From JASBYZ01 sp029983705 (GTDB lineage Bacteria > Actinomycetota > Coriobacteriia > Coriobacteriales > JAEZZM01): a stretch of 64,000 nt of DNA. Position numbers and translations under genes: made by a program. This document shows, piece by piece, positions 32,418-41,235 of the stretch; the stretch's first letter is position 1, and every line of letters begins with the position of its first letter. The DNA lies in NCBI GenBank assembly GCA_965119715.1, contig OZ221969.1, positions 1,116,001 to 1,180,000 of the forward strand, in the 5' to 3' direction. The notes beneath the pieces were generated by a model. That model worked only from the letters and a program-made list of their open reading frames with translations, did not search any database and was not told where the DNA came from.

Positions 32418-33176
32418 ATGGAAGAACAATCTCAGACTCCTACAGCTAAAAAACGCATCCATCTAATAGATGAGGTGCGCGGCATAGTATTAATTTCGAT
32501 GATCTTCTTTCACGCCGTCTACGATATTCACTATATATATGGGGGCGGCTTTGACTGGTTTGGCGGTCTTACACAACTTTACTGGCAGTATAGTATTGGC
32601 TGGGTCTTTGTATTTATAGCGGGTATGTCTACTCAGTTTTCTAAGAACCCACTCAAGCGATTTACCAAGCTCCTTGTAGTCGCCCTTCTTATATCGCTTG
32701 TAACCTTTATTGCAGGTGTAGACACTATGGTAAAGTTTGGGGTTATACACCTCTTGGCTGCCTGTGCTCTCTTTTATTCACTCTTTGAACCCTTCTTAAA
32801 AAAGATTCCTGCACTTCCTGCAGCTTTAGTATTGTTTATTGTATTTTTAATATGCCTGCACATACCACAAGGCTACATTCAGCTTGCGCCAGGTATTCAA
32901 CTGCAACTTCCAGTGGCCTTATATCAGTATGATTTATTTGCAGCCTTTGGTTTTCCAAGTCCAAGCTATGTAGACTCAGACTACTACCCACTACTTCCCT
33001 ATCTCTTCTTATACCTATCAGGAATGTATTGCTGTATATATTTTAAGAAGCGTGGCTTTCCTGAATTTACTAAAGCGAAGCACAGCAAAATTTTGAGCAC
33101 TATAGGCTCGCATACACTACCTATATACCTTCTCCATCAACCTATTTTAATAGCCCTATTTGAGCTTTTATACTAA
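32418..33176 (+). CDS. DUF1624 / heparan-alpha-glucosaminide N-acetyltransferase-like membrane protein
   Basis: This 252-residue membrane protein has about seven hydrophobic helices. The N-terminal RIHLIDEVRGIVLISMIFFH matches the DUF1624/acyltransferase-like family, in which an Arg-Gly and a following His are conserved. Members are suspected to transfer acyl groups across the membrane. It is joined to lexA with a 2-base gap, so it may be co-induced in the SOS response, although no damage role is known. Its last 4 bases overlap the end of convergent hflX. Confidence 0.75.
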   Translation: MEEQSQTPTAKKRIHLIDEVRGIVLISMIFFHAVYDIHYIYGGGFDWFGGLTQLYWQYSIGWVFVFIAGMSTQFSKNPLKRFTKLLVVALLISLVTFIAGVDTMVKFGVIHLLAACALFYSLFEPFLKKIPALPAALVLFIVFLICLHIPQGYIQLAPGIQLQLPVALYQYDLFAAFGFPSPSYVDSDYYPLLPYLFLYLSGMYCCIYFKKRGFPEFTKAKHSKILSTIGSHTLPIYLLHQPILIALFELLY

Positions 33177-34447
33177 GAGACGTAGGGGTTAGTATAGGGC
33201 TCAAACTGTCCAAGGAGGGCACTTGGTACCTGTAAGCGAAGCTTAATACCTGTATCAGTAAATTCTTCTGAATAAATATAGGTTCTTGAGTGCGCCGTTT
33301 CTAAAAGCTGACCTTGAGTATATGGGATGGTAACTTCTAACGTTGTATCTGCCTCTGATGCTTTTTTAGCTATAAATTCAATAAGCTCATCCAAGCCTGT
33401 CTGGCTTTGGGCAGACACAAATATGCCTTGACGATTTTGGACTTTGAGCTCTGTAAGTTCACTAGAATCAAGTAGATCAACTTTATTAAAAACAATCTGC
33501 TTTGGAATCTCTTGAGCTCCTATTTGACTTAAGACCTTATCTACGGTCTTAATGTGGTACTCATAATGCTCAGATGAGGCATCTACTACCTCTAAAATTA
33601 AGTCAGCGTCTATAACCTCTGAAAGCGTTGAGTGAAATGATTCAACAAGGGTGGTTGGAAGTTTTTGAATAAAGCCTACGGTATCTGTAATAGTTACTTC
33701 CCTACCCTCAGGAAGCACAAGGCGCCTTGTAGTTGGGTCAAGGGTTGCAAATAAGAGGTCTTGAGAGAGTACCTCAGATCCGGTAAGTGCATTAAGAAGC
33801 GAGGACTTACCTGCGTTAGTATATCCTGCAAGAGCTATCCTAAAGAGGTGAGAATCTTTTCTTACCTTTGACTTAGTGTCTCTTACCTTAGCAACCTGTT
33901 TTAGCTCGCGCTTAAGCGATGATATCTTTTGTCTAATAAGGCGTCTATCAACCTCAAGTTGAGACTCACCCATTCCAAAGCGTGAACCAATTCCTCCACG
34001 AGTTTGCTCTTTAGCAAGGTGTGACCACATACCGCGCAAACGAGGCAGGAGGTATTGCAGCTGAGCGAGCTGAACCTGAAGTTTACCTTCTCTCGTCATT
34101 GCATGCGTACCAAAAATATCCAAAATAAGAGCAGTTCTATCTATTACCTTTACATTTCGCGGAAAAAGACGCTCAAGATTTGTCTGCTGAGAAGGACTGA
34201 GCTCATCGTCAAAAATAACCACATCAATATCTTGCGCATTAACAATGCTCGCAATTTCTTCTGCCTTGCCATTGCCAATAAAAAAGCGCGGATTAGGCTT
34301 TTCTATTCTTTGATAGCTCGACCCTATTACCTCTGCCCCTGCAGTGTAGGCAAGCCGTGAAAGCTCAGCGAGTGACTCACTAATAGGAAATTTATTTTCT
34401 TGCCAGTCAACACCAACTAAAAAAGCCTTTTCAATATGCTTTTTCAT
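33173..34447 (-). CDS. hflX: Ribosome-associated GTPase HflX
   Basis: This 424-residue protein splits or rescues stalled ribosomes. The N-terminal HflX domain includes GKAEEIASIVNAQDIDVVIFDDELSPSQ (conserved DDELSP), and the Gly-rich LRGMWSHL...RGGIGSRFGMGESQLEVDRR region follows. The G domain has GYTNAGKSSL (G1), DTVGFIQKLP (G3) and NKVDLL (G4). It is in a minus-strand run downstream of miaA (24 bases), a common hfq-less arrangement. Confidence 0.96.
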   Translation of the reverse strand: MKKHIEKAFLVGVDWQENKFPISESLAELSRLAYTAGAEVIGSSYQRIEKPNPRFFIGNGKAEEIASIVNAQDIDVVIFDDELSPSQQTNLERLFPRNVKVIDRTALILDIFGTHAMTREGKLQVQLAQLQYLLPRLRGMWSHLAKEQTRGGIGSRFGMGESQLEVDRRLIRQKISSLKRELKQVAKVRDTKSKVRKDSHLFRIALAGYTNAGKSSLLNALTGSEVLSQDLLFATLDPTTRRLVLPEGREVTITDTVGFIQKLPTTLVESFHSTLSEVIDADLILEVVDASSEHYEYHIKTVDKVLSQIGAQEIPKQIVFNKVDLLDSSELTELKVQNRQGIFVSAQSQTGLDELIEFIAKKASEADTTLEVTIPYTQGQLLETAHSRTYIYSEEFTDTGIKLRLQVPSALLGQFEPYTNPYVS

Positions 34448-34471
34448 GGAAATAGGACGCTCTTGTGGTAT

Positions 34472-35401
34472 TTAGCTCACGCTCCCCTGTAGCTTATCTA
34501 AAACAAATTGCACTTGCTCATCTAAACTGTTTTCTAAACTGTCTATCCAGATAATACGCTGATCACGTCTAAACCAAGTGAGTTGACGCTTGGCGTATCT
34601 ACGAGATGATTTTTTAATCAGATCTTTAGCCTCATCCAAACTCATTTCGCCGCGCATATACGCAATGATTTCTTTATAGCCTATAGCTTGGTGGGCGGTG
34701 ATACTCTTATCTAAAAAGCCTTCAAGTAAGGCTTTAACCTCCTCAACAAGGCCCTCTTCAAACATCTTATCTACTCGTCTATTTATGCGCTCATATAAAA
34801 CTTTTCTGTCCATACTCAGACCAAATATAAGAGAAGAATAGTAAGGAATATGTACGTGCAGGTGTTTAGACTGGTCTGCATAAGAAATGCCTTCTTCAAG
34901 CATTTCTAAAGCTCTCACAACGCGCCTGGTATTGTTTGGGTGTATGAGTTTTGAGGCTTGTCTGTCGCGCTGTACTAAAAGCTCAAACAAGGCTTCTTTG
35001 CCCTGTTCTGCTAAATAGTTCTCATACTTTGTTCTCACAGGATTTTGGCTTTGACTTCCCTCAGGAAAGTTCATGTCATCTAAGACCGCATTGATGTAGA
35101 GCCCAGTTCCCCCACAAAGCACGGGTAGTATCTTCTTTTCTAGAGCTTGATCAATGATTGGACGTGCATAATCTTGGTATTCTGATGCGCTAAACTGCTC
35201 ATCCGCATTTACGATATCAACGCCTAAGAGTTTAACTTTGCGCTCACTTAGAGGAGTTTTAGCCGTGCCAATATCCATTCCACGATAAACTTGCATAGCA
35301 TCTGCTGAAAGCACAAAACTCTCAAGCTTATATGCAAGCTCTTCTGCAAAAGCAGATTTTCCAGATGCAGTGGGACCAACTATGGCTAAAACTTCAGGCA
35401 A
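34472..35401 (-). CDS. miaA: tRNA dimethylallyltransferase
   Basis: This 309-residue enzyme adds the dimethylallyl group to A37 of tRNAs reading U-initial codons. The P-loop is VGPTASGKSAFAEELA. DAMQVYRGMDIGTAK and CGGTGLYINAVLDDM are typical, as is KSSRRYAKRQLTWFRRD near the end. The TTG at 35401 is the start consistent with the P-loop position and follows AGGGAT. miaB, which methylthiolates the product, is directly upstream. Confidence 0.96.
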   Translation of the reverse strand: MPEVLAIVGPTASGKSAFAEELAYKLESFVLSADAMQVYRGMDIGTAKTPLSERKVKLLGVDIVNADEQFSASEYQDYARPIIDQALEKKILPVLCGGTGLYINAVLDDMNFPEGSQSQNPVRTKYENYLAEQGKEALFELLVQRDRQASKLIHPNNTRRVVRALEMLEEGISYADQSKHLHVHIPYYSSLIFGLSMDRKVLYERINRRVDKMFEEGLVEEVKALLEGFLDKSITAHQAIGYKEIIAYMRGEMSLDEAKDLIKKSSRRYAKRQLTWFRRDQRIIWIDSLENSLDEQVQFVLDKLQGSVS

Positions 35402-35410
35402 TATCTATCC

Positions 35411-36751
35411 CTACACCATCTCAGCACGTAAATACCAGGTTTTTGCCTCAGTAACGTGTACCGGAATTATTTTTCCAACAAAATCTTTGACTTCTTTTGC
35501 ATCTGGTAGCGGGATATGCACTGTTGAGTTTCTAGGAGATCTGCCTGAAAGCATCCTGTCATCACGCTTTGAGCTGCCTTCAACTAAGACATCAATGGTG
35601 TTATCAAGGTCTTTTAAGTTGTTATCATAGGCACTTGCTTGTACAAGTTTTACAAGTCTATCAAATCTCTCTTGGATTACTTCACGAGGCGTATTGTCTA
35701 CCAGTTTTGCTGCAGGGGTTCCCTCTCGCTTAGAATAAATAAAGGTAAATACCTGAGCAAAGTTGACCTCTTTTACCAGGTCATAGGTAGCTTGAAAGTC
35801 TTCTTCAGTCTCTCCTGGAAATCCAACAATGATATCAGTTGAAAGTGCCACGTTTGGAACCGCTGCTTTAAGCTTATTTACACGGTCTAAAAAGTGCTGA
35901 GCGGTATACTTTCTATTCATGGCCTTAAGTATTTTATCTGAGCCTGATTGAAGCGCAAGGTGCATAGCAGGCATTACGCACTTAGTGTTTTTAAATGCCT
36001 CTATAGTCACGTCACTTAAGTCTTTTGGATGAGAAGTCACAAAGCGAACGCGTTCTATGCCAGTGCTATCCATTGCACTTAAAAGCTCTGCAAAGCGTGG
36101 CTTACCATAGAGATCTCTACCATAGGAGTTAACGTTTTGGCCAAGCAGTGTAATCTCTTTTACTCCCTGATTTGCTAAGAGTTCAACTTCCCCTACTACC
36201 TGGTCAAAATCTCTTGAATATTCTCTTCCACGTACGTAGGGCACAATACAGTAGGTGCAAAAATTATCGCAACCCATGGTAATTGGTACCCAGGCTTGAA
36301 AATCAACTTCTCGCTTTGAAGCTAAATCAGTTGAAGGCACAAGGCTTTTATCGGTAAGAGATGAGACCTTTTTACCGGTCTCGTAGGCTTCAAGAATTAA
36401 TGAGGGTAAATCAGCAATGGTGTGAGTGCCAAATACAACGTTGAGATTATCCAGTTTTTCAAAGAGAAAATCTCCGTCGCGCTGTCCAATGCAGCCACCA
36501 ATGGCAACAATTCTTTTTCCAGACTCAGGTGCAGGAAGATTTTTCATAGAAGATACTTGTCCAAAAAGACGGGTATCTGCAGCTTCTCTTACACAGCAGG
36601 TCATAAATACAACGACGTCTGCATGTTCTTGATCTGATTGAATGAGTCCGAGTTCTTCAAGCATGCCACTCACACGCTCAGAGTCGTGTGAGTTCATTTG
36701 GCAGCCAAAGGTTCTTACAAAATACGTTAATCCCTGAAGCGTACGATTCAT
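35411..36751 (-). CDS. miaB: tRNA-2-methylthio-N6-dimethylallyladenosine synthase
   Basis: This 446-residue radical-SAM methylthiotransferase acts on i6A37 of tRNA. The N-terminal UPF0004 domain holds three cluster cysteines (FGCQMNSHDSER; FMTCCVREAADTR; GGCIGQRDG). The radical-SAM motif is CDNFCTYCIVP. A C-terminal TRAM domain follows (VLVEGSSKRDDRMLSGRS). It is distinguished from rimO, also in this window, by YFVRTFGCQMN. It ends 9 bases before miaA. Confidence 0.97.
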   Translation of the reverse strand: MNRTLQGLTYFVRTFGCQMNSHDSERVSGMLEELGLIQSDQEHADVVVFMTCCVREAADTRLFGQVSSMKNLPAPESGKRIVAIGGCIGQRDGDFLFEKLDNLNVVFGTHTIADLPSLILEAYETGKKVSSLTDKSLVPSTDLASKREVDFQAWVPITMGCDNFCTYCIVPYVRGREYSRDFDQVVGEVELLANQGVKEITLLGQNVNSYGRDLYGKPRFAELLSAMDSTGIERVRFVTSHPKDLSDVTIEAFKNTKCVMPAMHLALQSGSDKILKAMNRKYTAQHFLDRVNKLKAAVPNVALSTDIIVGFPGETEEDFQATYDLVKEVNFAQVFTFIYSKREGTPAAKLVDNTPREVIQERFDRLVKLVQASAYDNNLKDLDNTIDVLVEGSSKRDDRMLSGRSPRNSTVHIPLPDAKEVKDFVGKIIPVHVTEAKTWYLRAEMV

Positions 36752-36753
36752 AT

Positions 36754-37068
36754 TTACAGTGAATACTCCTGTGATTGGTTCATGTGAGCCTGGTCTTCTG
36801 CGCCAACGCTCGTCTTAACAATAGCTAGCCTAATAGCTGTGCGTTTCTCGCCATTAATTAAAATGTCAGAAAAGTATGGCTTGCAGACAATATCTATTCC
36901 AACTGGAATTAAAAAGCCGCGTGCGATTGCAACAGCCTTTATAGCTTGGTTAATAGCGCCAGCACCTACTGATTGTAGCTCTACTGGCTTGCCGTCTTTG
37001 ATAAGTCCTGCAATTGCACCAGCAACAGAAGCTGGTGAGCTTTTTGATGAAACTTTTAGAAAATCCAT
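36754..37068 (-). CDS. spoVS: Stage V sporulation protein S homologue
   Basis: This 104-residue protein has strong identity to SpoVS, an Alba-like fold: LKVSSKSSPASVAGAIAGL, VELQSVGAGAINQAIKAVAIARG and RTAIRLAIVK. SpoVS genes occur next to rny and recA in many Gram-positive and deep-branching bacteria, spore-forming or not. I infer an RNA- or DNA-related role here, not sporulation. It lies 2 bases before miaB. ATG 37068 follows AAAGG. Confidence 0.93.
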   Translation of the reverse strand: MDFLKVSSKSSPASVAGAIAGLIKDGKPVELQSVGAGAINQAIKAVAIARGFLIPVGIDIVCKPYFSDILINGEKRTAIRLAIVKTSVGAEDQAHMNQSQEYSL

Positions 37069-37200
37069 GTGTTACCTTTAGTCTACAAATTTCTACATTT
37101 TAAACTTGTATATCTTAATTAAGTATCAATACTAAACGATTGCTTACGTAACTGTAAACATTATACAAGCTTACAATTATTAAAGCATAGCTCTCTGACA

Positions 37201-38271
37201 TTAATCTTTGTGCTGAATATCAAAGGTGACCGTGATCTTGTCCTTATACACCCGTACCTTAGGTATTTGCTCTAATTCGATATAGTATTTATCTTCTAGC
37301 TTTTTAAACGAGCTCTGCATTGAACGAGCAAAACTGTGCAGGTCTTTACTGTCAATCTTTAAGCCTCGCTGATCTTTAAAGATGTCTGGAGAGCTCTTCT
37401 TTTTATGAACACGCTTTAAGGTGCTCAAAACGTCTTCAATACCTAAGATCTCAGAACTTAAGATTCTATGAGCACTTCTCTCAGAGAGCCCAAGGCCAAT
37501 ACTTTGAGCTATTTCTATAAAGTCTTGGGCATCTGCAGCAAGCGCAAGACGCTCTGTGACCTTTAAGTCTGAGCTTTTGTCGATAAACAAAAGCTGCTGG
37601 GTTGATAAGTTATTGTGCGCAAGCTTAAAAAGTGTTGCTGCAATCTCAATTGGTGAGCCAAGATACACCTTAAGCTTTGACTCTGAATCATAAGCAAACT
37701 CACAGCAGGTTCTTATAAGGTTATGAGGGCCGGTAAAAATATTTTGGCCTTCTTCATCCTTAGACATACTTGGCCAGCTTGATTGATCTTTTCTCTCGCT
37801 TAAACTCTCTGTATCTGCAAGAACTTTGATAGAAGAGCCAAGACCAATATCTGAGGCACAAACGCTATGCTCTAGTGTGTTTTCTTTAATTGAGTAGAGC
37901 GCCATACCACGCCCGTGTATGCCCCACTTATCTTGGTGAACACTTTCAAGTTTTGAGGTAACACGCGGCTCAAAGATTTTAGCTTGTAAACTCTCAGGGA
38001 TTCCTACCCCATCATCTAACATTGTGATTGAGCGAAGCGTGTCAGATTTAGTGCTTGATACAAAAATATGCGCAGCGCCCGCATCGCGGGCATTGCGCAA
38101 CATTTCAATTAAGATATCTTCAGTAGAGCGAATGTCATGTTTTGCTTGTCTGCGCTCAGCTTCAGAAACTCTCAGGCGTACAAAGCCCTCTCCAAAGTTT
38201 TCTTCTACGCGCAGGTGCTCTTCTCCGGATACATCCGAAATAAAATTAATTAAATCATGTGCATCACTCAT
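37201..38271 (-). CDS. GHKL-type ATPase of unknown role between rny and spoVS
   Basis: This 356-residue protein has an N-terminal HATPase_c domain: N-box EMLRNARDAGA, G1 box MLDDGVGIPESL, a lid and G2 box WGIHGRGMALYSIKE. There is no dimerisation/phosphoacceptor His domain, receiver or membrane segment, so it is not a classical histidine kinase. It is closer to MutL/Hsp90/MORC-like ATPases in architecture. The C-terminal ~170 residues (DFIEIAQSIGLGLSERSAHRIL looks helix-turn-helix-like) match nothing I know. It begins 12 bases after rny, so it is probably co-transcribed with it. Confidence 0.7.
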   Translation of the reverse strand: MSDAHDLINFISDVSGEEHLRVEENFGEGFVRLRVSEAERRQAKHDIRSTEDILIEMLRNARDAGAAHIFVSSTKSDTLRSITMLDDGVGIPESLQAKIFEPRVTSKLESVHQDKWGIHGRGMALYSIKENTLEHSVCASDIGLGSSIKVLADTESLSERKDQSSWPSMSKDEEGQNIFTGPHNLIRTCCEFAYDSESKLKVYLGSPIEIAATLFKLAHNNLSTQQLLFIDKSSDLKVTERLALAADAQDFIEIAQSIGLGLSERSAHRILSSEILGIEDVLSTLKRVHKKKSSPDIFKDQRGLKIDSKDLHSFARSMQSSFKKLEDKYYIELEQIPKVRVYKDKITVTFDIQHKD

Positions 38272-38283
38272 GCTGTAACTTTC

Positions 38284-39837
38284 CTACTTAGCGTAATCGG
38301 TTGCTCGAGACTCTCTAATAACCGTAACCTTAACCTGTCCCGGATATTCCATCTCATCTTCAATCTGATTAGCAATGTTGTGTGCTAAGACTACTGAATC
38401 TGCATCTGAAATATCTTCAGGTCTAACCATAACTCTAATTTCTCTACCTGCTTGCATGGCATAGGTTCTCTCAACACCCCTGTAAGCATTTGAAATCTCT
38501 TCGAGTTTTTCAAGACGCTTAATATAGTTTTCAGCGCTTTCACGGCGAGCACCCGGTCTTGCAGCAGAAATTGCATCAGCGGACATAACTAAGAAGGCAT
38601 ACTCACTTTGAGGCTCTACATCATTGTGGTGAGCCTCAACTGCATTGGTAACAATAGCGCTTTCCTTATAGCGTCTACACACATCTGCACCAATAACTGC
38701 GTGTGAACCTTCAATCTCATGGTCAAGTGCCTTACCAATATCGTGGAGAAGGCCAGCGCGTTTAGCAATCTTTGGATCAAGTCCAAGTTCTTCTGCCATA
38801 ATTGCACAGAGGTAAGATACCTCGAGTGAGTGCTTGAGTACGTTTTGGCCGTATGAAGTTCTGTAGCGAAGTCTTCCTAAAATTTTGATTACTTCAGGAT
38901 GAAGGTCATGGATACCCGCATCATAGGATGCCTGATCTCCTGCTTCTTGAATTCGCTCATTAACTGTCTCAGTTGCCTTATTAAACATCTCTTCAATGCG
39001 AGCCGGATGAATTCTTCCGTCTGCAATAAGGTTTTCTAAGGCTACGCGAGCAATCTCTCTTCTTACAGGATCAAAAGATGATAAAACAACCGTCTCAGGG
39101 GTGTCATCAATAATAAGGTTTACCCCTGTCATTTGCTCAAAGGTTCTGATGTTTCGGCCTTCTCGACCAATAATGCGGCCCTTTAAATCATCAGATGGGA
39201 TGTGTACAGAGGTAACCGTTACCTCATTTGCCTGATCAGAAGAGATTCTTTGAATTGCAAGCGTAATAATTTCACGAGCAATCTTATCTGCTTCTTGTTT
39301 AGTTTTGCGCTCAGTATCTCTAATGATTACCGCAGCATCTGCAGTTACTTCGTCTTTTAAGTCGTTTAAGAGCTTTTCACGAGCCTCATCGCTAGACATA
39401 GCTGCAACTCTTTCAAGCTCTGCAAGCTGATCTTTAATGATTTGGTCAACCTTATTGTGCTTTTTATCAAGTGAGGATTGTTGAGAAGAAATTTGTGATT
39501 CTCTTTTTTCAAGAGATGAATTTCTTTTATCAAGGGACTCTTCACGTTGAAGTACGCGATTTTCACGTTCTCTAATTTCTTGGTTGCGCTCGCGCTCTTC
39601 TTGTTCTGCAATTTGCTTTTGTTTAATAATCTCTTCTTTAGCTGAGATTAGTGATTCTTTACTTTGTGCCTGAGCTTCTTTTTTAATGCTATCTGCCTGT
39701 GCTTCTGCATCTCGGATGAGTCTATCAGCGTCTTCTTGGGCGCTTTTAACCTTTCCGCTCGATGAGCTTGTTAGAACAAAATAAATTACAGCTGCTCCAA
39801 CAACCAGGCCAACGATAGCTGGAATAATCATTTCCAT
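38284..39837 (-). CDS. rny: Ribonuclease Y
   Basis: This 517-residue membrane-anchored endoribonuclease starts mRNA decay. It has an N-terminal helix (MIIPAIVGLVVGAAVIYFVL), a long coiled coil rich in Glu and Lys (to ~165), a KH domain (GRIIGREGRNIRTFEQMTG), and an HD domain (RAGLLHDIGKALDHE and later AVEAHHNDV). ATG 39837 follows AAAGGATGG. A longer in-frame start at 39867 would add ten polar residues before the anchor, so I reject it. Confidence 0.96.
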   Translation of the reverse strand: MEMIIPAIVGLVVGAAVIYFVLTSSSSGKVKSAQEDADRLIRDAEAQADSIKKEAQAQSKESLISAKEEIIKQKQIAEQEERERNQEIRERENRVLQREESLDKRNSSLEKRESQISSQQSSLDKKHNKVDQIIKDQLAELERVAAMSSDEAREKLLNDLKDEVTADAAVIIRDTERKTKQEADKIAREIITLAIQRISSDQANEVTVTSVHIPSDDLKGRIIGREGRNIRTFEQMTGVNLIIDDTPETVVLSSFDPVRREIARVALENLIADGRIHPARIEEMFNKATETVNERIQEAGDQASYDAGIHDLHPEVIKILGRLRYRTSYGQNVLKHSLEVSYLCAIMAEELGLDPKIAKRAGLLHDIGKALDHEIEGSHAVIGADVCRRYKESAIVTNAVEAHHNDVEPQSEYAFLVMSADAISAARPGARRESAENYIKRLEKLEEISNAYRGVERTYAMQAGREIRVMVRPEDISDADSVVLAHNIANQIEDEMEYPGQVKVTVIRESRATDYAK

Positions 39838-40224
39838 GTAGTGGCCATCCTTTACATTTGGTGTCATAAATCATATTAAAATTCAGGATGCCATCCAGCT
39901 TTATGCTTTTTAAACGCGAAAGCCGGATACACATCCGGCATTCGTGAAAGATAATATAGAGTTTCTCAAGTCTTTTGTTTTACATATCAAAACTATATAG
40001 TAAACACTCGTTTATACGAGTTCATCATCACAAATACCTCTCTATATCTTCCCTATTTTTGTGCCCTGAGTCAATACTTAGCTAAATAACTTAAATAACG
40101 ACACAAGTTAACTAAAGACTACCTTTTGCCAATTTCTCAAATTAGTTCTTGTAATCTGGATTATGTTCGCTATAGTAAACAAATATAAGTTAGTATTAGT
40201 GAACATGAAGGATAATCCACATTA
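39838..40224. other. Divergent intergenic region between rny and the nitrogenase-like operon
   Basis: This 387-base gap contains no gene I can support. It holds a strong hairpin at 39915-39946 (GCCGGAT/ATCCGGC core, ACAC loop, flanked by CGAA/TTCG) that would be in the rny leader, and a short dyad ACTCGTTTATACGAGT at 40006-40021. The rightward promoter is listed separately. I looked for and did not find a cobalamin riboswitch (no B12-box-like sequence) or a convincing Fur, IdeR or DtxR site. Confidence 0.5.
40149..40176 (+). promoter_or_regulatory. Predicted promoter of the nitrogenase-like operon
   Basis: TTGTAA (40149-40154) and TATAGT (40171-40176) are spaced 16, about 48 bases before the first start codon. 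GTTC at 40165 and GAAC at 40201 flank the region but do not form a recognisable operator. Confidence 0.5.
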
Positions 40225-41235
40225 ATGAAATCAATTAAATCAGTTCTACTTACGCTTGCCCTCATTGCCCTACCAGTGCTAATAGCAATTGTTTCTTTGG
40301 GCTGCGGTAGATATGAAATGAGTATGATTGACACCCTTTCACTGATATACCAGGGTCTTTTTAACTCAGGATTAAATTTTGACAACACTGAGGTAACTGT
40401 TTTATTTAACCTCCGTATCCCTCGTGTAATTCTTGCAGCACTCGCAGGAGCAGGTCTTGCAGTCTCAGGTGCTTCTTTTCAAAGCCTCTTTACTAACCCG
40501 CTTGCAACCCCAGATACCTTGGGTGTAGCAAGTGGAGCATCCTTTGGTGCAGTACTTGCAATTATGCTTGGTTTTGATTTAATCGGCATACAAATTCTTG
40601 CCTTTATCTTTGGACTCTTAGCAGTAGGACTTGCCTACCAGGTTGGAATGTTTCAAGGCAAACGCTCAATTATTTCTATCATCTTAGCCGGTATTGTTAT
40701 TAGTGCGCTCTTTGGTGCTTTAATTTCACTCCTTAAGTATTTGGCTGACCCACAAGATGTATTGCCTTCAATTACCTACTGGCTTATGGGCTCACTTTCA
40801 CGAGCAAGTTACCCATATTTAGCCATCGGAGCACCTTTTGTCATCCTTGGCGTGCTCACTATATTTTTGATGCGCTGGAAACTTAATGCTTTAAGTTTGG
40901 ATGAGGATGAAGCGCTCTCACTCGGTATTAATGTTAAACGTTCGCGAGCAATTATTATTGTTGCATCTACCTTTGTAACCGCATCCTGTGTATCAATGTG
41001 CGGACAAATTGGCTGGGTAGGCTTGGTTGTCCCACATATTGCTCGCATGGTGTTTGGCTCTGACAATCGCTACGTTGTACCCACTTCAATATCTTTTGGA
41101 ATCATTTTTATGATCGTGATGGATACGCTTTCAAGAAGCTTAGGTCCAGCAGAACTGCCGGTATCAATCCTCACAGCACTTATAGGTGCACCACTCTTTA
41201 TCATCTTAATCAAAAAGACTGGAGGTAATTGGTAA
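40225..41235 (+). CDS. FecCD/BtuC-type ABC permease (module 1)
   Basis: This 336-residue membrane protein has ~10 hydrophobic helices of the iron-chelate/cobalamin permease family. Typical segments are LRIPRVILAALAGAGLAVSG, FTNPLATPDTLGVASGASFGAVLA, and AGIVISALFGALISLLKYLADPQ; the coupling region is LSLDEDEALSLGINVKRSR, then CGQIGWVGLVVPHIARM. It forms a homodimeric channel for a metal chelate, haem or corrinoid-like ligand. It is the first gene of the nine-gene operon. Its stop overlaps the ATPase start (TAATG). It is paralogous to the permease at 46537. Confidence 0.93.
   Translation: MKSIKSVLLTLALIALPVLIAIVSLGCGRYEMSMIDTLSLIYQGLFNSGLNFDNTEVTVLFNLRIPRVILAALAGAGLAVSGASFQSLFTNPLATPDTLGVASGASFGAVLAIMLGFDLIGIQILAFIFGLLAVGLAYQVGMFQGKRSIISIILAGIVISALFGALISLLKYLADPQDVLPSITYWLMGSLSRASYPYLAIGAPFVILGVLTIFLMRWKLNALSLDEDEALSLGINVKRSRAIIIVASTFVTASCVSMCGQIGWVGLVVPHIARMVFGSDNRYVVPTSISFGIIFMIVMDTLSRSLGPAELPVSILTALIGAPLFIILIKKTGGNW

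Noticed and set aside
34055..34360. A 101-codon open frame opposite hflX
   Set aside because: It overlaps the conserved HflX domain and has no start context.
36754..37068. Evidence of sporulation from spoVS
   Set aside because: SpoVS is common in non-spore-formers next to rny, and no other sporulation gene is present.
39838..40224. Cobalamin riboswitch or Fur/IdeR site upstream of the chelate operon
   Set aside because: No B12-box-like sequence and no convincing palindrome of the Fur or DtxR type was visible, so corrinoid or iron control cannot be claimed.
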